Shown piece by piece: positions 6,026 to 15,586 of a stretch of 64,000 bases of DNA. Source of the stretch: a virus. Location: IMG/VR virus record IMGVR_UViG_3300020204_000065, positions 1-64,000 of that record; one strand, 5' to 3'. The notes beneath the pieces are model-generated. The model made no database searches and was not told the origin of the DNA. It was given only the letters and a program-made list of their open reading frames with translations. The position numbers were made by a program, and so were the translations under genes. Within the stretch, counting starts at the first letter, position 1. Every line of letters starts with the position of its first letter.

Positions 6026-6238
6026 TTAGACGGCGCCTTTTTGTACGTACTGAGTCGCCAAACTGACCGCTTGTTGATATTTTTCTGTGTCCGGCACAGC
6101 TTGAGCCAACTCCTGGTTCGCGGCTGACCGTAGATTTTGGACTTCAAAGGGATGCATACCACCTTCGCGCAGTTCATTGGCGCGTTGGTCAATTGTTTGA
6201 CGTACGTTTTCGCGCCTTTCCCTGAGTGCTTCGTCCAT
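6026..6238 (-). CDS. Small helical hypothetical protein
   Basis: A 70-residue charged, all-helical protein (ALRERRENVRQTIDQRANEL). It is a single leftward gene with its own terminator, divergent from the virion module. Function unknown. Confidence 0.6.
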   Translation of the reverse strand: MDEALRERRENVRQTIDQRANELREGGMHPFEVQNLRSAANQELAQAVPDTEKYQQAVSLATQYVQKGAV

Positions 6239-6359
6239 TTTTAAATTTTTTACCGCACTTCACGGTTTATATTCCTTAGTTTACAGGATAATTACGTTTT
6301 TTAATTATCCAAAGTTAGAATGTAACCATCAAAAGAACATAAATACATCTGTAAACGTT

Positions 6360-8228
6360 ATGGCGATCTCCCCTGCTGACTTTTACGCCTACAGTCGTGC
6401 CACTGGAGCGCCAATCCCAGAAGATCCAGAGGAAAAGGCGCAGATGGCGCCAGAAGTTCTGGAATTTCGCCGTAATCAACTCAAAGCCCCACAACAAGAG
6501 TCCAATCCACTTGCCGCGTTAGGCACTGCAGCCCTCGGCTTGGGTGCATTGGCAGGTTTGGGGTTTGGTGCCAGGGCATTGATGGGACGTGGCCGTCAGC
6601 TTCCTAAAGGTCCAGCTAAATCGGCAACTGCTGGTGTACGCCAGGTCAATCTTGCGGACATGGAACAGGCTGTTCGCCGTGTGGCTGCAGAACCAGGCGT
6701 ACCGGCTTCTAAGGTACCGCCATCAGCTGAACGTAGCCGCGTATATGCAGAAGTTGCTGCAAAACCAGAGGCTGAACTTCCACGTGTTTACAGACCAAAA
6801 GGTGGCTTAGAAGATATTCTTCCCGAGGGACGAGCAGAAGAACTTAACGTTTTAATTACAGATCCAAACACAGGTGAAGTTTTTAGGCGCGGACAAAGTC
6901 CAGAAAGTTTTGCGCAAACCTACATTAGTTTGCGTCCAGAGTTAACAGGGCAAAAAACCAACCTTCCGCTTAACCGAACTCCTGGTACGTTTAAAGAGTT
7001 CAGTGAATCTATTTCTTTAACCGATATTCAAAAAACCCAAGCACTTGCAAATACAGAGCAATTTATCAATGCAGTTGAATCTGGTGAGGACCAATTAACT
7101 GGACGTGTCATTAAACAAATTAACATTGCAGATCCCTGGGGCGAAGCAACCGTTCCTCCCGACGCCATCAATCAGCAACAAACTATTCCTTTACTTCCTG
7201 CAGCTGCTGCTAGTCCACGGGAGCAAGCGCAACAGTTCCTTCAAAATAAGTTTGAAGAATTAGGTGCCACGATCCCAGGTCGTTACCGGCGTGAACGTGC
7301 AATGGGCCAAGATCCCGCCATTGCAGAAGCAATGGAACTATATGCCTCTACTGGCGATCCGTCTGTTTTGTCTCGTCTGTCTGCAACACCCTCCTCTCCA
7401 CTAACAGTAATACCGCGTGTTCAAACTGAGCTTCGCGAAAAGGAAGAGATTCCAACTGGTATGTTCTTTAAACCGACGGGGCAAGGTGAGTTTGTTGACG
7501 ACTTGTTTGAAAAAGACATTGCATTAACAAATAAAATTTCAAGCCTAGGCGTTGAAAAACAAAATATCTTAAATCGTTTAGAACAAATTGACCAACTTGA
7601 GCCGCAGCTACGTTTTGCTGCTGCAGATGAACCAGACCAAGGTGGGTATTACACCCGGATGCTTAACAAGATGATGTTTGAGCGTCAGAGTTTAAATCCT
7701 GATGCAATTAACGCTGATCTTGGTGATGCAATTGCACAACGTGATTTTGTGCGTTCTCAAATGGAGTCTTTGGAATCTCTTGGATCTCAATACCAAATGA
7801 TACCGCGCCAAGAAGGTGTACGTCCTTTCTTTGAAGTTGATCCAGTTACTGGTGAACCAATTGCTGAAACCCTTGAAATTCGCAGCGGTCGTCCTTCCGT
7901 TCAGCTAGAAGAACAAAAAACGGGTGGAGGACGTTATTTTATGTCCGCTTACGATCCTGACGCGCAAACAGGCTCTTCCATTGGAATTTATGGTATCGAG
8001 CCTCGTAATTTCCCAATTGCTGATCCCGAGCTGAGGCCAACTGCTCTTCAACGAGAAGAAACTAAAATGACGCTTCGTCGGGGAAGCTACCCTGAATTCA
8101 AAACAACAATTACTTCTACACCTGAGCAAAAACGCCGTTCCTTGGAAGTAAGCGAAGCATTACGTCGAGCTACAATTGAAGGACGCGACCCCCAATCGGT
8201 TCTTAAACAGTTTGGTATCGGTATCTGA
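6360..8228 (+). CDS. Large internal virion-like protein with hydrophobic segment
   Basis: A 622-residue protein that opens the rightward virion module. Residues 49-74 are a Gly/Ala/Leu-rich membrane-compatible segment (ALGTAALGLGALAGLGFG), followed by an Ala/Pro-rich linker, then a long mixed region with a coiled-coil-like stretch around residues 385-460. This plan, and its position ahead of several other glycine-zipper proteins, fits an internal or ejection protein, but no family is recognised. Confidence 0.65.
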   Translation: MAISPADFYAYSRATGAPIPEDPEEKAQMAPEVLEFRRNQLKAPQQESNPLAALGTAALGLGALAGLGFGARALMGRGRQLPKGPAKSATAGVRQVNLADMEQAVRRVAAEPGVPASKVPPSAERSRVYAEVAAKPEAELPRVYRPKGGLEDILPEGRAEELNVLITDPNTGEVFRRGQSPESFAQTYISLRPELTGQKTNLPLNRTPGTFKEFSESISLTDIQKTQALANTEQFINAVESGEDQLTGRVIKQINIADPWGEATVPPDAINQQQTIPLLPAAAASPREQAQQFLQNKFEELGATIPGRYRRERAMGQDPAIAEAMELYASTGDPSVLSRLSATPSSPLTVIPRVQTELREKEEIPTGMFFKPTGQGEFVDDLFEKDIALTNKISSLGVEKQNILNRLEQIDQLEPQLRFAAADEPDQGGYYTRMLNKMMFERQSLNPDAINADLGDAIAQRDFVRSQMESLESLGSQYQMIPRQEGVRPFFEVDPVTGEPIAETLEIRSGRPSVQLEEQKTGGGRYFMSAYDPDAQTGSSIGIYGIEPRNFPIADPELRPTALQREETKMTLRRGSYPEFKTTITSTPEQKRRSLEVSEALRRATIEGRDPQSVLKQFGIGI

Positions 8229-8230
8229 TC

Positions 8231-8443
8231 ATGTCTAAAAATAAAGAAGATAAAAAATGGATTCAGGGTGCTGATATTAAAGAAGGCGCTTTTACCGCTA
8301 AAGCCAGATCCCGTGGAATCAGTACAGCCCAACTCCAGGAGAATGTGCTGTCTCATCCTGACAAGTACGATCCTAAAACGGTAAAGCAAGCAAACTTACG
8401 TAAAACCTTGGTAGGCTTACATAAGAAAAAGAAAGCTAAATGA
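8231..8443 (+). CDS. Small basic hypothetical protein
   Basis: A 70-residue, Lys-rich protein (about one third basic). The segment GAFTAKARSRGISTAQLQ resembles small basic phage proteins of unknown function that share a GAFxAKAxxxGxST pattern. It starts 3 nt after the previous stop and overlaps the next start, so it is co-translated with virion genes. Nucleic-acid binding is possible. Confidence 0.6.
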   Translation: MSKNKEDKKWIQGADIKEGAFTAKARSRGISTAQLQENVLSHPDKYDPKTVKQANLRKTLVGLHKKKKAK

Positions 8444-8970
8444 AAATAGATCGGCCGCGCACTACACCGGGTGATTACATTAAATTTGGCGGCAACAAAG
8501 ATAAAAAACTAAACTTCAAAGATCAATACGATCTCAAGGCTGCAGTACAAGAAACGCCTTGGATCACATCGCGTTTTGGTCCTCAAGATTTAACCAAACG
8601 TGTTGCTAACAGGCGGTTAAATCTCAACGAGCTTAACTTTGTTCCAGAAGGCGAGCTTCAGAATGGATATGAGATGTTCCCTGGACGGGGACGTTTCAAT
8701 ATGGAAACGGACTATGACTTCACCATTGGTCGTCCATCCACTCCAAATTATCCAGAGCAGCAGCCTGACTTTGACCCGGAGTGGAATAATTCCTATAGCT
8801 TAAGTCCAGTCATACCCCCTGGTGAAAAGATTAAAAATCCTTTTCCACGTCAAGATAACATTGATCCCAATGGCTACCTTTCTGCGATGTTGGCAGAAGG
8901 AATCAATACGGATATCCCCAAATTGCCTGATCTCATCAATGAGAACCCTCAGGCCTCGGTATCAATTTAA
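8440..8970 (+). CDS. Hypothetical virion-module protein
   Basis: A 176-residue protein rich in Pro, Asn and aromatics, low in predicted helix. Overlaps the preceding gene by 4 nt (ATGA). No domain recognised; a structural role is inferred from the operon only. Confidence 0.6.
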   Translation: MKIDRPRTTPGDYIKFGGNKDKKLNFKDQYDLKAAVQETPWITSRFGPQDLTKRVANRRLNLNELNFVPEGELQNGYEMFPGRGRFNMETDYDFTIGRPSTPNYPEQQPDFDPEWNNSYSLSPVIPPGEKIKNPFPRQDNIDPNGYLSAMLAEGINTDIPKLPDLINENPQASVSI

Positions 8971-9008
8971 GCTAATCAATTTAAAATAAAAGAATATCGG
9001 TAAACAAT

Positions 9009-9587
9009 ATGAACCCCTTTTCACGCCTGCTTAGTTACGCCGCAAAGAATAAAGATGTTGTTGGTAGCGTCGCAGCAGGTAGTGCGTTGTCTGCAGGCTT
9101 TGGTTTGATGGCGGGGGGTCCAGGGGCAGCTCTTGCCTACGGTCTTGGCGACTTGGTAACTGCACTTCCTCTAACCTTAGGCGCACGTAAACTTAGGCCG
9201 CCGAAGTCAACGGGGCGTCGTATTGAAGTTGCTCCTGGAAAGTTTGAAGCAGAGATTGTTCCTTCCAGGCTTGAATCTGCTGCCAATATTGGAGGATCGT
9301 TAATTTCTCCTTTTTTAACGGAGTCGTTGGTCGGTGGCTTGATGACGCAGCCCCAACCAACACCCACGCAGATCTCGCAAGAACAACAAATCATGCAGCA
9401 GATGATGCAACGTCAAGGCATCAATGATCTGCAGGTACCACAGGCTGTAGCCCCTGGCACGCAATTCCAAGCTCAGGGCATTGAGCAGACATTTCTTAAT
9501 GACTACCGCCAGCAAGTCACCAAGATGCTTCCAAACTTACCTCCTGGTTACATTGACCAGTTGGTTATGGCTGGAGGAGCAGGCTGA
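9009..9587 (+). CDS. Glycine-zipper virion-module protein
   Basis: A 192-residue protein. Residues 15-60 form long small-residue hydrophobic stretches (GSVAAGSALSAGFGLMAG; LAYGLGDLVTALPLTLGA), which suit membrane insertion and helix packing. The C-terminal half is Gln/Met-rich. Stop and next start overlap (TGATGA). Membrane-active ejection protein is an inference. Confidence 0.6.
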   Translation: MNPFSRLLSYAAKNKDVVGSVAAGSALSAGFGLMAGGPGAALAYGLGDLVTALPLTLGARKLRPPKSTGRRIEVAPGKFEAEIVPSRLESAANIGGSLISPFLTESLVGGLMTQPQPTPTQISQEQQIMQQMMQRQGINDLQVPQAVAPGTQFQAQGIEQTFLNDYRQQVTKMLPNLPPGYIDQLVMAGGAG

Positions 9588-10537
9588 TGAATCCTCTTCA
9601 GTTCCTAAAAGAATTCATAGGTGAATACGTCAGCGGTATTAAAACTGCTGATCGTGTTCAACGTGAAATGATTAAAGCCAGGGATGAAATCCTTAGTCAA
9701 GGAAACCTTGGTTATGGTCAAAGCGTTTTAGATCCACGCTTTAAAAAAGACATCAAAAAACAAGGCGTGAGTGTTAGACAAACGCCAGCTCAAGCCGCTG
9801 GCGCTTATACGTCTCGTGCCTTGGTGGACGCTGCAAACGATGGTACGCGAACTTATTGGTGGCGCTGGAACCATCCACTGGCTATCGCCCAGCGTCTTGT
9901 AGAAACAGGTCTTGGCAAGATTGAAAGCCCAACTGCCAAGGCAGTCGCCGGTCTTGCAATTTCGGTACCAGCGATTGCAGCAGCTGGTACATATGACATT
10001 ACCAATCCAGAAGAACAATTCCGCCCAGAGGGCTACGCTCAGTCTTATTCGCCAAAGGGTGCAGAGGATCGCCGTAAGACAGGCCAACCTGTTCAAGAAT
10101 TATTTGAACGTTTCTTCTTGGGACGTACAGGTGATCCGCTGAAATATGCCACTGCTAAAGAAGAAATTCCAAGCTTGACGCCAGAGCGTTACGGTAATTA
10201 TCTCAACTACCTTTACCAGGACAAAGGACTTCTTGGTCTTGGTGTTGTCAAGGGAACCATGGAGAATCTCCAAGGGTATCCAGAAGCTCGTATGTTGGGC
10301 TTCCCAATCAATCTACCCATGGCAGGTGGTTTTGCTGCTGGTACAGCAGGTGCAAAGATTGCGTCTTCTATGCCAGGTACTGCACGTCAACGTGCCATTC
10401 GTGGAATCATTGGTGGCGCAGCTGGGTCATTGCTGGGTGTAACCGGTGGTAATGTTGCAAATGAAATCATTGCTTCTGGTAATCGACCAAAACTACCAAC
10501 AGTTGCAGAATACGAAATGACTACTGATAAAATTTAA
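9587..10537 (+). CDS. Glycine-zipper virion-module protein
   Basis: A 316-residue protein with hydrophobic small-residue segments at about residues 120-138 (AVAGLAISVPAIAAAG) and 248-290 (GGFAAGTAGAKIASS; GIIGGAAGSLLGVTGG). The N-terminal 100 residues are charged and helical. Together with its neighbours it may form part of an internal core or genome-delivery pore; that is inferred from composition. Confidence 0.6.
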   Translation: MNPLQFLKEFIGEYVSGIKTADRVQREMIKARDEILSQGNLGYGQSVLDPRFKKDIKKQGVSVRQTPAQAAGAYTSRALVDAANDGTRTYWWRWNHPLAIAQRLVETGLGKIESPTAKAVAGLAISVPAIAAAGTYDITNPEEQFRPEGYAQSYSPKGAEDRRKTGQPVQELFERFFLGRTGDPLKYATAKEEIPSLTPERYGNYLNYLYQDKGLLGLGVVKGTMENLQGYPEARMLGFPINLPMAGGFAAGTAGAKIASSMPGTARQRAIRGIIGGAAGSLLGVTGGNVANEIIASGNRPKLPTVAEYEMTTDKI

Positions 10538-10572
10538 GATATAAGAAATATAAGCAATCGGCGGTCGATCCA

Positions 10573-11424
10573 ATGTTAGTTGATCAGTACGGCAGGCCTT
10601 TAGATATTCCAACGGCAACAATGCCACAACCTCAGAGTCGTCGTGCACAAGCGCAACAATTCCTTGAGGATCAAGCTGCACGCCTGCAAGTTGGTCTTGG
10701 GCCTGCCTTTGAATACATTAAGAAGAAACCAGTACGTGCCGGGCTTCGCGGTGGTTTAGCCGGTGGCGCACTGATGGCAATTCCTTCCTTGATGGAAGGC
10801 CGTCCTGCTGAAGCAGTTGGTGGTGTTGCCGGTTCTGCCGCTGGCGCAGCAGCTGGTGCAGCCCTTGGCTCTGTTGTCCCAGGTGTTGGCACTGTTATTG
10901 GCGGTCTCGCTGGTTCTGTTCTTGGCGGGATGCTTGGTGGCACCGCAGCAGAAGCAGTAGTTTCTGCGTACACAGGTAAACCTCCCACTGGCAAGACCGG
11001 TACTGAAACTGCCCAGCCTCCTCGTTACATTGAAACTCCCCTGGGCCGCATTAACTTAAATGATGCCGCTGCCCAAGAAGATTTCATGAACCGTAATCAA
11101 AAGCGTCAGCTTGAGTATTACGGCACCATGATGGGTATGACTACGTCGAATCTGAAAGATCTGACGCAGTTCCAGAATGATCAGGAAGTGACCATGGCAA
11201 AAGCCATGCTTCCTATTACAACCAAACTTGCCAACGATCAGCTGACTCGCTCCCAGGCACTGATCAATACCCAGAACAACGCTTATATCCAACAGATGAT
11301 GGTTGGTGCACAAGCCAACCTTGCTCTTGGTGCACAACGTGAGCGTGGTGCAACGATGCGTCAAGCACTTGCTAGCAATCCTTATGTGGTTGCCCTCAGT
11401 GCTCCAAATATTTCGATTAGCTGA
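10573..11424 (+). CDS. Glycine-zipper virion-module protein
   Basis: A 283-residue protein. Residues 57-135 are an extended glycine zipper (GGVAGSAAGAAAGAALGS; GGLAGSVLGGMLGGTAAE), a pattern found in membrane-perforating proteins. The C-terminal half is a helical Gln/Ala/Met-rich domain. Among the clearest pore-like candidates of this cluster; no family match. Confidence 0.6.
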   Translation: MLVDQYGRPLDIPTATMPQPQSRRAQAQQFLEDQAARLQVGLGPAFEYIKKKPVRAGLRGGLAGGALMAIPSLMEGRPAEAVGGVAGSAAGAAAGAALGSVVPGVGTVIGGLAGSVLGGMLGGTAAEAVVSAYTGKPPTGKTGTETAQPPRYIETPLGRINLNDAAAQEDFMNRNQKRQLEYYGTMMGMTTSNLKDLTQFQNDQEVTMAKAMLPITTKLANDQLTRSQALINTQNNAYIQQMMVGAQANLALGAQRERGATMRQALASNPYVVALSAPNISIS

Positions 11425-11435
11425 GGCTTAGCTCA

Positions 11436-11891
11436 ATGGCAGAAAATTCTTCGTTTGGAGCTTTTTCCCTAGCAGGTGCTGGCATGGGTAATCCCATGAC
11501 ACCACAAGCGGGTGCTTATGAACCCTGGGAGCAAGAACTTCTAAATAAGATGAGCCCAGATATTGCTGGCGCTCTACTTTTAAACCGTAAGCGTGAAGAC
11601 GTTTATAACGATCCCGCACGTTTCGGTGAGCTTCTCAAAGTGATGAAGGAGTTTCGCGCAGAAGAAGCTGCTGCTGCTGCCAAAATTCAAGCTGAACGTG
11701 ACAAGCGTGCTTTCCAGTACAACTTAATGGCAAGCATCCCTCAAACCATTAGTCAGATCGGAAGTAATCTGGCGCAGATGCGTTACAACGCACCACGCCT
11801 TCAAATCCTGGCAGGCATCCCAGATCAAATGCGTGCTGCCTACGGTTCGATGCCAGCCATTGATATTCCTCGTGGCCGAACCTTTAGCTAA
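11436..11891 (+). CDS. Hypothetical virion-module protein
   Basis: A 151-residue protein: low-complexity N-terminus, then a charged helix (EFRAEEAAAAAKIQAERDKR, about residues 72-91) and a C-terminal amphipathic part. Starts 11 nt after the previous gene. Function unknown. Confidence 0.6.
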   Translation: MAENSSFGAFSLAGAGMGNPMTPQAGAYEPWEQELLNKMSPDIAGALLLNRKREDVYNDPARFGELLKVMKEFRAEEAAAAAKIQAERDKRAFQYNLMASIPQTISQIGSNLAQMRYNAPRLQILAGIPDQMRAAYGSMPAIDIPRGRTFS

Positions 11892-11899
11892 CACTGGCA

Positions 11900-11905
11900 T
11901 ATAAT
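11900..11905 (+). promoter_or_regulatory. TATAATTA-type promoter, leaderless position
   Basis: TATAATTA ends 4 nt before the ATG at 11912. If this is a -10 element, transcription would begin at or within the start codon, so the mRNA would be leaderless. No -35 is visible. Confidence 0.4.
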
Positions 11906-11911
11906 TAAGTC

Positions 11912-12433
11912 ATGGCTTTATCCGATGGCTGGCAGCAATACGCTACCTATGCGCCAATTGCGCCTATCAATCAAGCTTTTCCAACTGCTTCTTCGGCGAC
12001 ATCAACAACAACAACAACTTCAGCTAAACCTACCAGTATGGATCCCTTTTCAATTGGCTTAGGTGTTGCAAATATCGGAGCATCTATCTTTGGTGCTTCT
12101 GCACAACAAAGAGCTGCAGAAGAACAAGCTCAAGCAGTAGAAGAAGCTTCCAAACGTGCGGCGGCTGCCACCAAGCAAGCAGCGGAAATTGGCGCTGTTG
12201 CCCAATTGCGGGGCAAGCAAGCGGGTTTTGGTTACGACTACCTCACCTCTCGGTACGAAGGGGGTGCAGGCGGTGCTCTCGCCCGTTTAAACGAAGCACG
12301 AGATCTTGTCCAGAAAGCAAATATTCAAGCTAATAATCCAGCCTTTAATACGCTGCGCTCGGTTGAGCGTTACGAAGATCGCCTCCGTGGCGCAATGCCT
12401 GGCTTTATGCCACCTTATGCTTTGTTTACGTGA
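11912..12433 (+). CDS. Hypothetical virion-module protein, Ala-rich
   Basis: A 173-residue protein. Residues 47-62 are hydrophobic (FSIGLGVANIGASIFG), followed by an Ala/Glu/Gln helix (residues 63-100) likely to form a coiled coil. There is no Shine-Dalgarno; the TATAATTA motif immediately precedes the start. It resembles in style short internal virion proteins, but no family is recognised. Confidence 0.6.
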   Translation: MALSDGWQQYATYAPIAPINQAFPTASSATSTTTTTSAKPTSMDPFSIGLGVANIGASIFGASAQQRAAEEQAQAVEEASKRAAAATKQAAEIGAVAQLRGKQAGFGYDYLTSRYEGGAGGALARLNEARDLVQKANIQANNPAFNTLRSVERYEDRLRGAMPGFMPPYALFT

Positions 12434-12463
12434 TCTAAAATAAAGACAATTCAATAAAGTGTT

Positions 12464-13201
12464 ATGGCAGGCAATAGCCCTTTTGAGTATTTAACCAAGC
12501 GTACTTCTGGAGATACGGAAGACGTATCTGATCGTCTTGGTGCAATTGAAGAAAAACTAGGCATTGCCCCAGTTACGGCACTTGGAAGTTTCTTTGGTGG
12601 TGACCAACCAAAACCTACGGAAAAGAAAAAGGGTTCTGGCTTTAAAGCAGCGATTCGTGACGTTAAAAAGATCGGCGCTATTCCTGTTAAAGCAATTGAA
12701 AAATCCGAAGAGGCAACTAAAAAATCTGCTGCTGATTATGCTCAGTTTCTTGCGGGGCAGGTGTCTCGTGGCGAACGTAGCCCGATTGAAGCATCTGACG
12801 AGTTTGCCAACTTTGGGTTGGCTTATAGGATTCCAGATGCATTTAAAATTGCTGAACAGCTTGGAAGCTTAAAAGCAGGTTTAGCGCCAGAAGGTACTGT
12901 AGAAAAATATCGTCCGTTCCAGGAATTTGCAGCGCGTTCGCTTGGTATTGGTTTAACGGAAGAAGACATCAAGTCTACAGAAGCCGCCGCTCGTGCACTT
13001 GGTAAAACGTCGCCTGAGGCATTTTCTCAATTCTTGGGACAAAAGATGCTTTCGTCTCCGGAATACGTTCGCAAAAACCCTCTCGCCTTTGCTGCTAATC
13101 TTCCTGGCGGTGGCAAATACGGCGTTGGTTATCAAACTCCCGATGGCACTTTTACAGGTACTTATCGCTTCAAACCAGGCTCAACTGTAAATTACAATTG
13201 A
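12464..13201 (+). CDS. Hypothetical virion-module protein
   Basis: A 245-residue protein with a Lys-rich section (residues 50-90) and a helical core, ending in a Gly/Tyr/Thr-rich beta-like tail (GYQTPDGTFTGTYRF). The tail resembles those of the proteins at 179-946 and 17839-18477. Function unknown. Confidence 0.6.
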   Translation: MAGNSPFEYLTKRTSGDTEDVSDRLGAIEEKLGIAPVTALGSFFGGDQPKPTEKKKGSGFKAAIRDVKKIGAIPVKAIEKSEEATKKSAADYAQFLAGQVSRGERSPIEASDEFANFGLAYRIPDAFKIAEQLGSLKAGLAPEGTVEKYRPFQEFAARSLGIGLTEEDIKSTEAAARALGKTSPEAFSQFLGQKMLSSPEYVRKNPLAFAANLPGGGKYGVGYQTPDGTFTGTYRFKPGSTVNYN

Positions 13202-13240
13202 TTTTACCTTTTATACTGATAAATAACGGATAGATAGTAA

Positions 13241-13984
13241 ATGGCTGACGCTCTTGAGTCTTTAATTGAACAGGCCCGCCTTAGAGGCGTTCAGTTGTCT
13301 GGTGCCCCTAAAAAAGAATTAACCAAATCTATCCAGCAAGCAGGTAAAAAAGGACAAGGTAAAACCATTACAGCAGCCGAAGTTCGTGGCGGCAAAAAAG
13401 TTTATGAAAAAGCTGGTGGCACTGATTATCTTTCAACTATTGGTCGTACATATGCCGCTAATCAATTAGCAAAAGATCTTCGCAAGAAGTTTGAAAAGAA
13501 AGGGTATACTCAACAAGACGGGTATTACACCAAAGCCGGTAACATCACGGAAGATGTGTTGAAGAAGGCAACCGACGCCGGTTTTGCAAACAAAGATATT
13601 CGCTCTTATCTTGCTGGTAAATTTGCTTACGATGAATTAGATGATCAAGTATCTAAATTTATGGGTCAGGGCAATTATGAGTTAGATCGTGCTACCGGCC
13701 GTTGGTCTGAAAAACCAGAAATCACAGTGACAGGTAGTGGCACTACTCCTGCACCAACCACAGTTCCCTCTGGAACTGTTAGTGGCATTTATGCTGGCAT
13801 CAACCCAGACAAAGCCCCTGGTTCTACGATTGCTGAGATGGAATACATGACTCTGATTGATCCTTATAAAATCCAAGCCAAGTCTGCAGAGCGCCGTGCT
13901 CGTATGGAGCAAGCAACGGATCTTACAAAGTCACGGATGCAACAGGCTAATTACTTGTACAACTTGATTCCTTCTGCTTTCTAA
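13241..13984 (+). CDS. Hypothetical virion-module protein
   Basis: A 247-residue protein with a Lys/Gly-rich N-terminal half and a Pro/Thr linker near residues 165-185 before a C-terminal helix. No domain recognised; structural role inferred from the operon. Confidence 0.6.
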   Translation: MADALESLIEQARLRGVQLSGAPKKELTKSIQQAGKKGQGKTITAAEVRGGKKVYEKAGGTDYLSTIGRTYAANQLAKDLRKKFEKKGYTQQDGYYTKAGNITEDVLKKATDAGFANKDIRSYLAGKFAYDELDDQVSKFMGQGNYELDRATGRWSEKPEITVTGSGTTPAPTTVPSGTVSGIYAGINPDKAPGSTIAEMEYMTLIDPYKIQAKSAERRARMEQATDLTKSRMQQANYLYNLIPSAF

Positions 13985-13993
13985 GGCTGCTGA

Positions 13994-13999
13994 TATAAT
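13994..13999 (+). promoter_or_regulatory. TATAATTA-type promoter
   Basis: TATAATTAA 17 nt before the ATG at 14017; member of the repeated promoter-like set described in the findings. Confidence 0.4.
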
Positions 14000-14016
14000 T
14001 AATTTTAGTTAATACC

Positions 14017-14163
14017 ATGGACTTTAATTCTGCCGCTCCGAAGGAGCCATCTGATGATGCTCCCTTTGATCTTCAAGGATTCAAAAATTTACTTGATACT
14101 TTGAAACAATCAAAAGAGCAGCGAGAAAATAAAGCAAAACCTGTATACAACCCAGAGGAGTAA
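14017..14163 (+). CDS. Small acidic hypothetical protein
   Basis: A 48-residue protein with an Asp/Pro N-terminus and a charged helix (FKNLLDTLKQSKEQRENK). It ends in GAGGAGTAA, whose GAGGAG is the Shine-Dalgarno for the next gene, a sign of true coding. Function unknown. Confidence 0.55.
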   Translation: MDFNSAAPKEPSDDAPFDLQGFKNLLDTLKQSKEQRENKAKPVYNPEE

Positions 14164-14165
14164 AT

Positions 14166-15035
14166 ATGGCTAAAGGTGGCGGCGGCAAAGGAAGCGGAGG
14201 AAAAAACGCCCCCAGTGGTGGTGCCAGTCCTAAAAGGGGCGGCGGAAATGCTCCTAGTGGTGGTGGCGGCAGTCCTAAATCCTCGCCAACTTCAGCCATA
14301 CCAGCTCCTGGTCCCAAGCCACCTGCGGCTCCCACTGGGGGTGGTGGTAGTGCACAGTCCGCTCCTGCCAAAGCAGTTAATGCTGCCAAAGCGTTTCAAT
14401 CAACGTCGCGCTCTTCCTCTCCTTCTCAACAAAAAGAAAAGAAGCAAGAACAAAAAGAAAAGAAGCAAGAACGAGTTAAAGCTTTAACAACTAAAGCCAA
14501 AACTTTAATCACGGGTGCTACCAGTGAGGGCATTGCGGATCCCGGTAAATTTAAAGATATTCTTGGAAAGTTAAAAGATCTTGGTAAAGATAAAAGAGTG
14601 CAAAACTTGCAAACACAAAAGAAAACTGCTGTTTCCACTGCAAAAGCGGCAGCTCAAGCCCCTGGAGGAAATAAATTTAGTCAAGAGGACTTAGATAAAG
14701 CAGTTCAAGATGCATTAAGTAAAGCAGGTAATTCAGGAATTACACAAGAAGATTTGGACGCTGCCTTGGCAAACGTTGGGAAGACAGGCCTTACGCAAGA
14801 AGATCTGGATGAAGCGTTATCAAGATACAGCCCTCAAACAAACCCCTTGGATACTGGTGCAGCTGCTGCAGGTACGAGCGAGTTTGATGACTGGATTAAA
14901 TCATTTGAATCACAACAAGATGCCGGTGCATTTGATCCAGATCTGTTCAGAGGCCTCCTGGGCGAGTTAGAATCTTCTAAGCGTCGTCAGAAGGATTGGA
15001 ATGAGCGTTCAGCAAAAGCGTCTTACAAGTACTAA
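14166..15035 (+). CDS. Low-complexity protein with helical repeats
   Basis: A 289-residue protein. The first 100 residues are Gly/Ser/Pro/Lys low complexity; residues 165-225 hold short repeats (FSQEDLDKAVQDALS, ITQEDLDAALANVG, LTQEDLDEALSRYS), a three-fold EF-hand-like or helical motif with conserved QEDLD. Basic N-terminus could touch DNA. It overlaps the next gene by 35 nt. Function unknown; a scaffold or linker is possible. Confidence 0.6.
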   Translation: MAKGGGGKGSGGKNAPSGGASPKRGGGNAPSGGGGSPKSSPTSAIPAPGPKPPAAPTGGGGSAQSAPAKAVNAAKAFQSTSRSSSPSQQKEKKQEQKEKKQERVKALTTKAKTLITGATSEGIADPGKFKDILGKLKDLGKDKRVQNLQTQKKTAVSTAKAAAQAPGGNKFSQEDLDKAVQDALSKAGNSGITQEDLDAALANVGKTGLTQEDLDEALSRYSPQTNPLDTGAAAAGTSEFDDWIKSFESQQDAGAFDPDLFRGLLGELESSKRRQKDWNERSAKASYKY

Positions 15036-15555
15036 GACAGATTCGGCTACCGGCTATTTAGACGTCAGCGCCTTTGAAGAGTGGTTTCTTGAGCAGCCTG
15101 GCGATGCTCAAGAAGCTTTTCATGCTTTTTCTTGTGAAAATTATTCATTCATTGAATGTTTTCTCTATGCCCGTTTCCTCGGTTATGTAGGCAACATTAT
15201 CTCGTGTGAGGCTTGGATCAAAGACCAATACCCAAAGCCAGATCACCGGAAAATGCTCCTAATGGAAATCGAAGAAATGCGGGAAGATATTCGCAAACTC
15301 CGTGAGGACATTGAAAATTGTGCCGTGAAACGGGATGCCGGCGTTGCTCGTATTGCAGCGATGGAAAAAGAATTGCGCGGCACGATTAATCAAGTTGAAC
15401 AATACACATCCGTCAAAGACCGCAAAGGTTTACTCATGGCTGGGGCTGATCGCGCCATTCGTGAGTTGATGTTTATTTTTAAAGACGATCCAATTGAATC
15501 ACCTCTTCACGAAGCAAGCATGAGCGTCTGGGCACGCATGCAACTGGAAGAATAA
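15001..15555 (+). CDS. Coiled-coil protein, candidate small terminase subunit
   Basis: A 184-residue protein with a globular N-terminus containing two Cys (residues 40-75) and a long coiled coil (residues 85-140, EIEEMREDIRKLREDIEN). Small terminases often combine DNA binding and oligomerisation and sit upstream of TerL, as here (one small gene lies between). No HTH is obvious, so the role is inferred from position. Confidence 0.45.
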   Translation: MSVQQKRLTSTKTDSATGYLDVSAFEEWFLEQPGDAQEAFHAFSCENYSFIECFLYARFLGYVGNIISCEAWIKDQYPKPDHRKMLLMEIEEMREDIRKLREDIENCAVKRDAGVARIAAMEKELRGTINQVEQYTSVKDRKGLLMAGADRAIRELMFIFKDDPIESPLHEASMSVWARMQLEE

Positions 15556-15586
15556 ACGGACATTAAAATAAAGAAAAACATTTGTT

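Noticed and set aside
5704-6029. Two short plus-strand open frames in the control region
   Set aside because: No ribosome site, and they cross the DnaA boxes, palindromes and terminator with non-protein-like composition.
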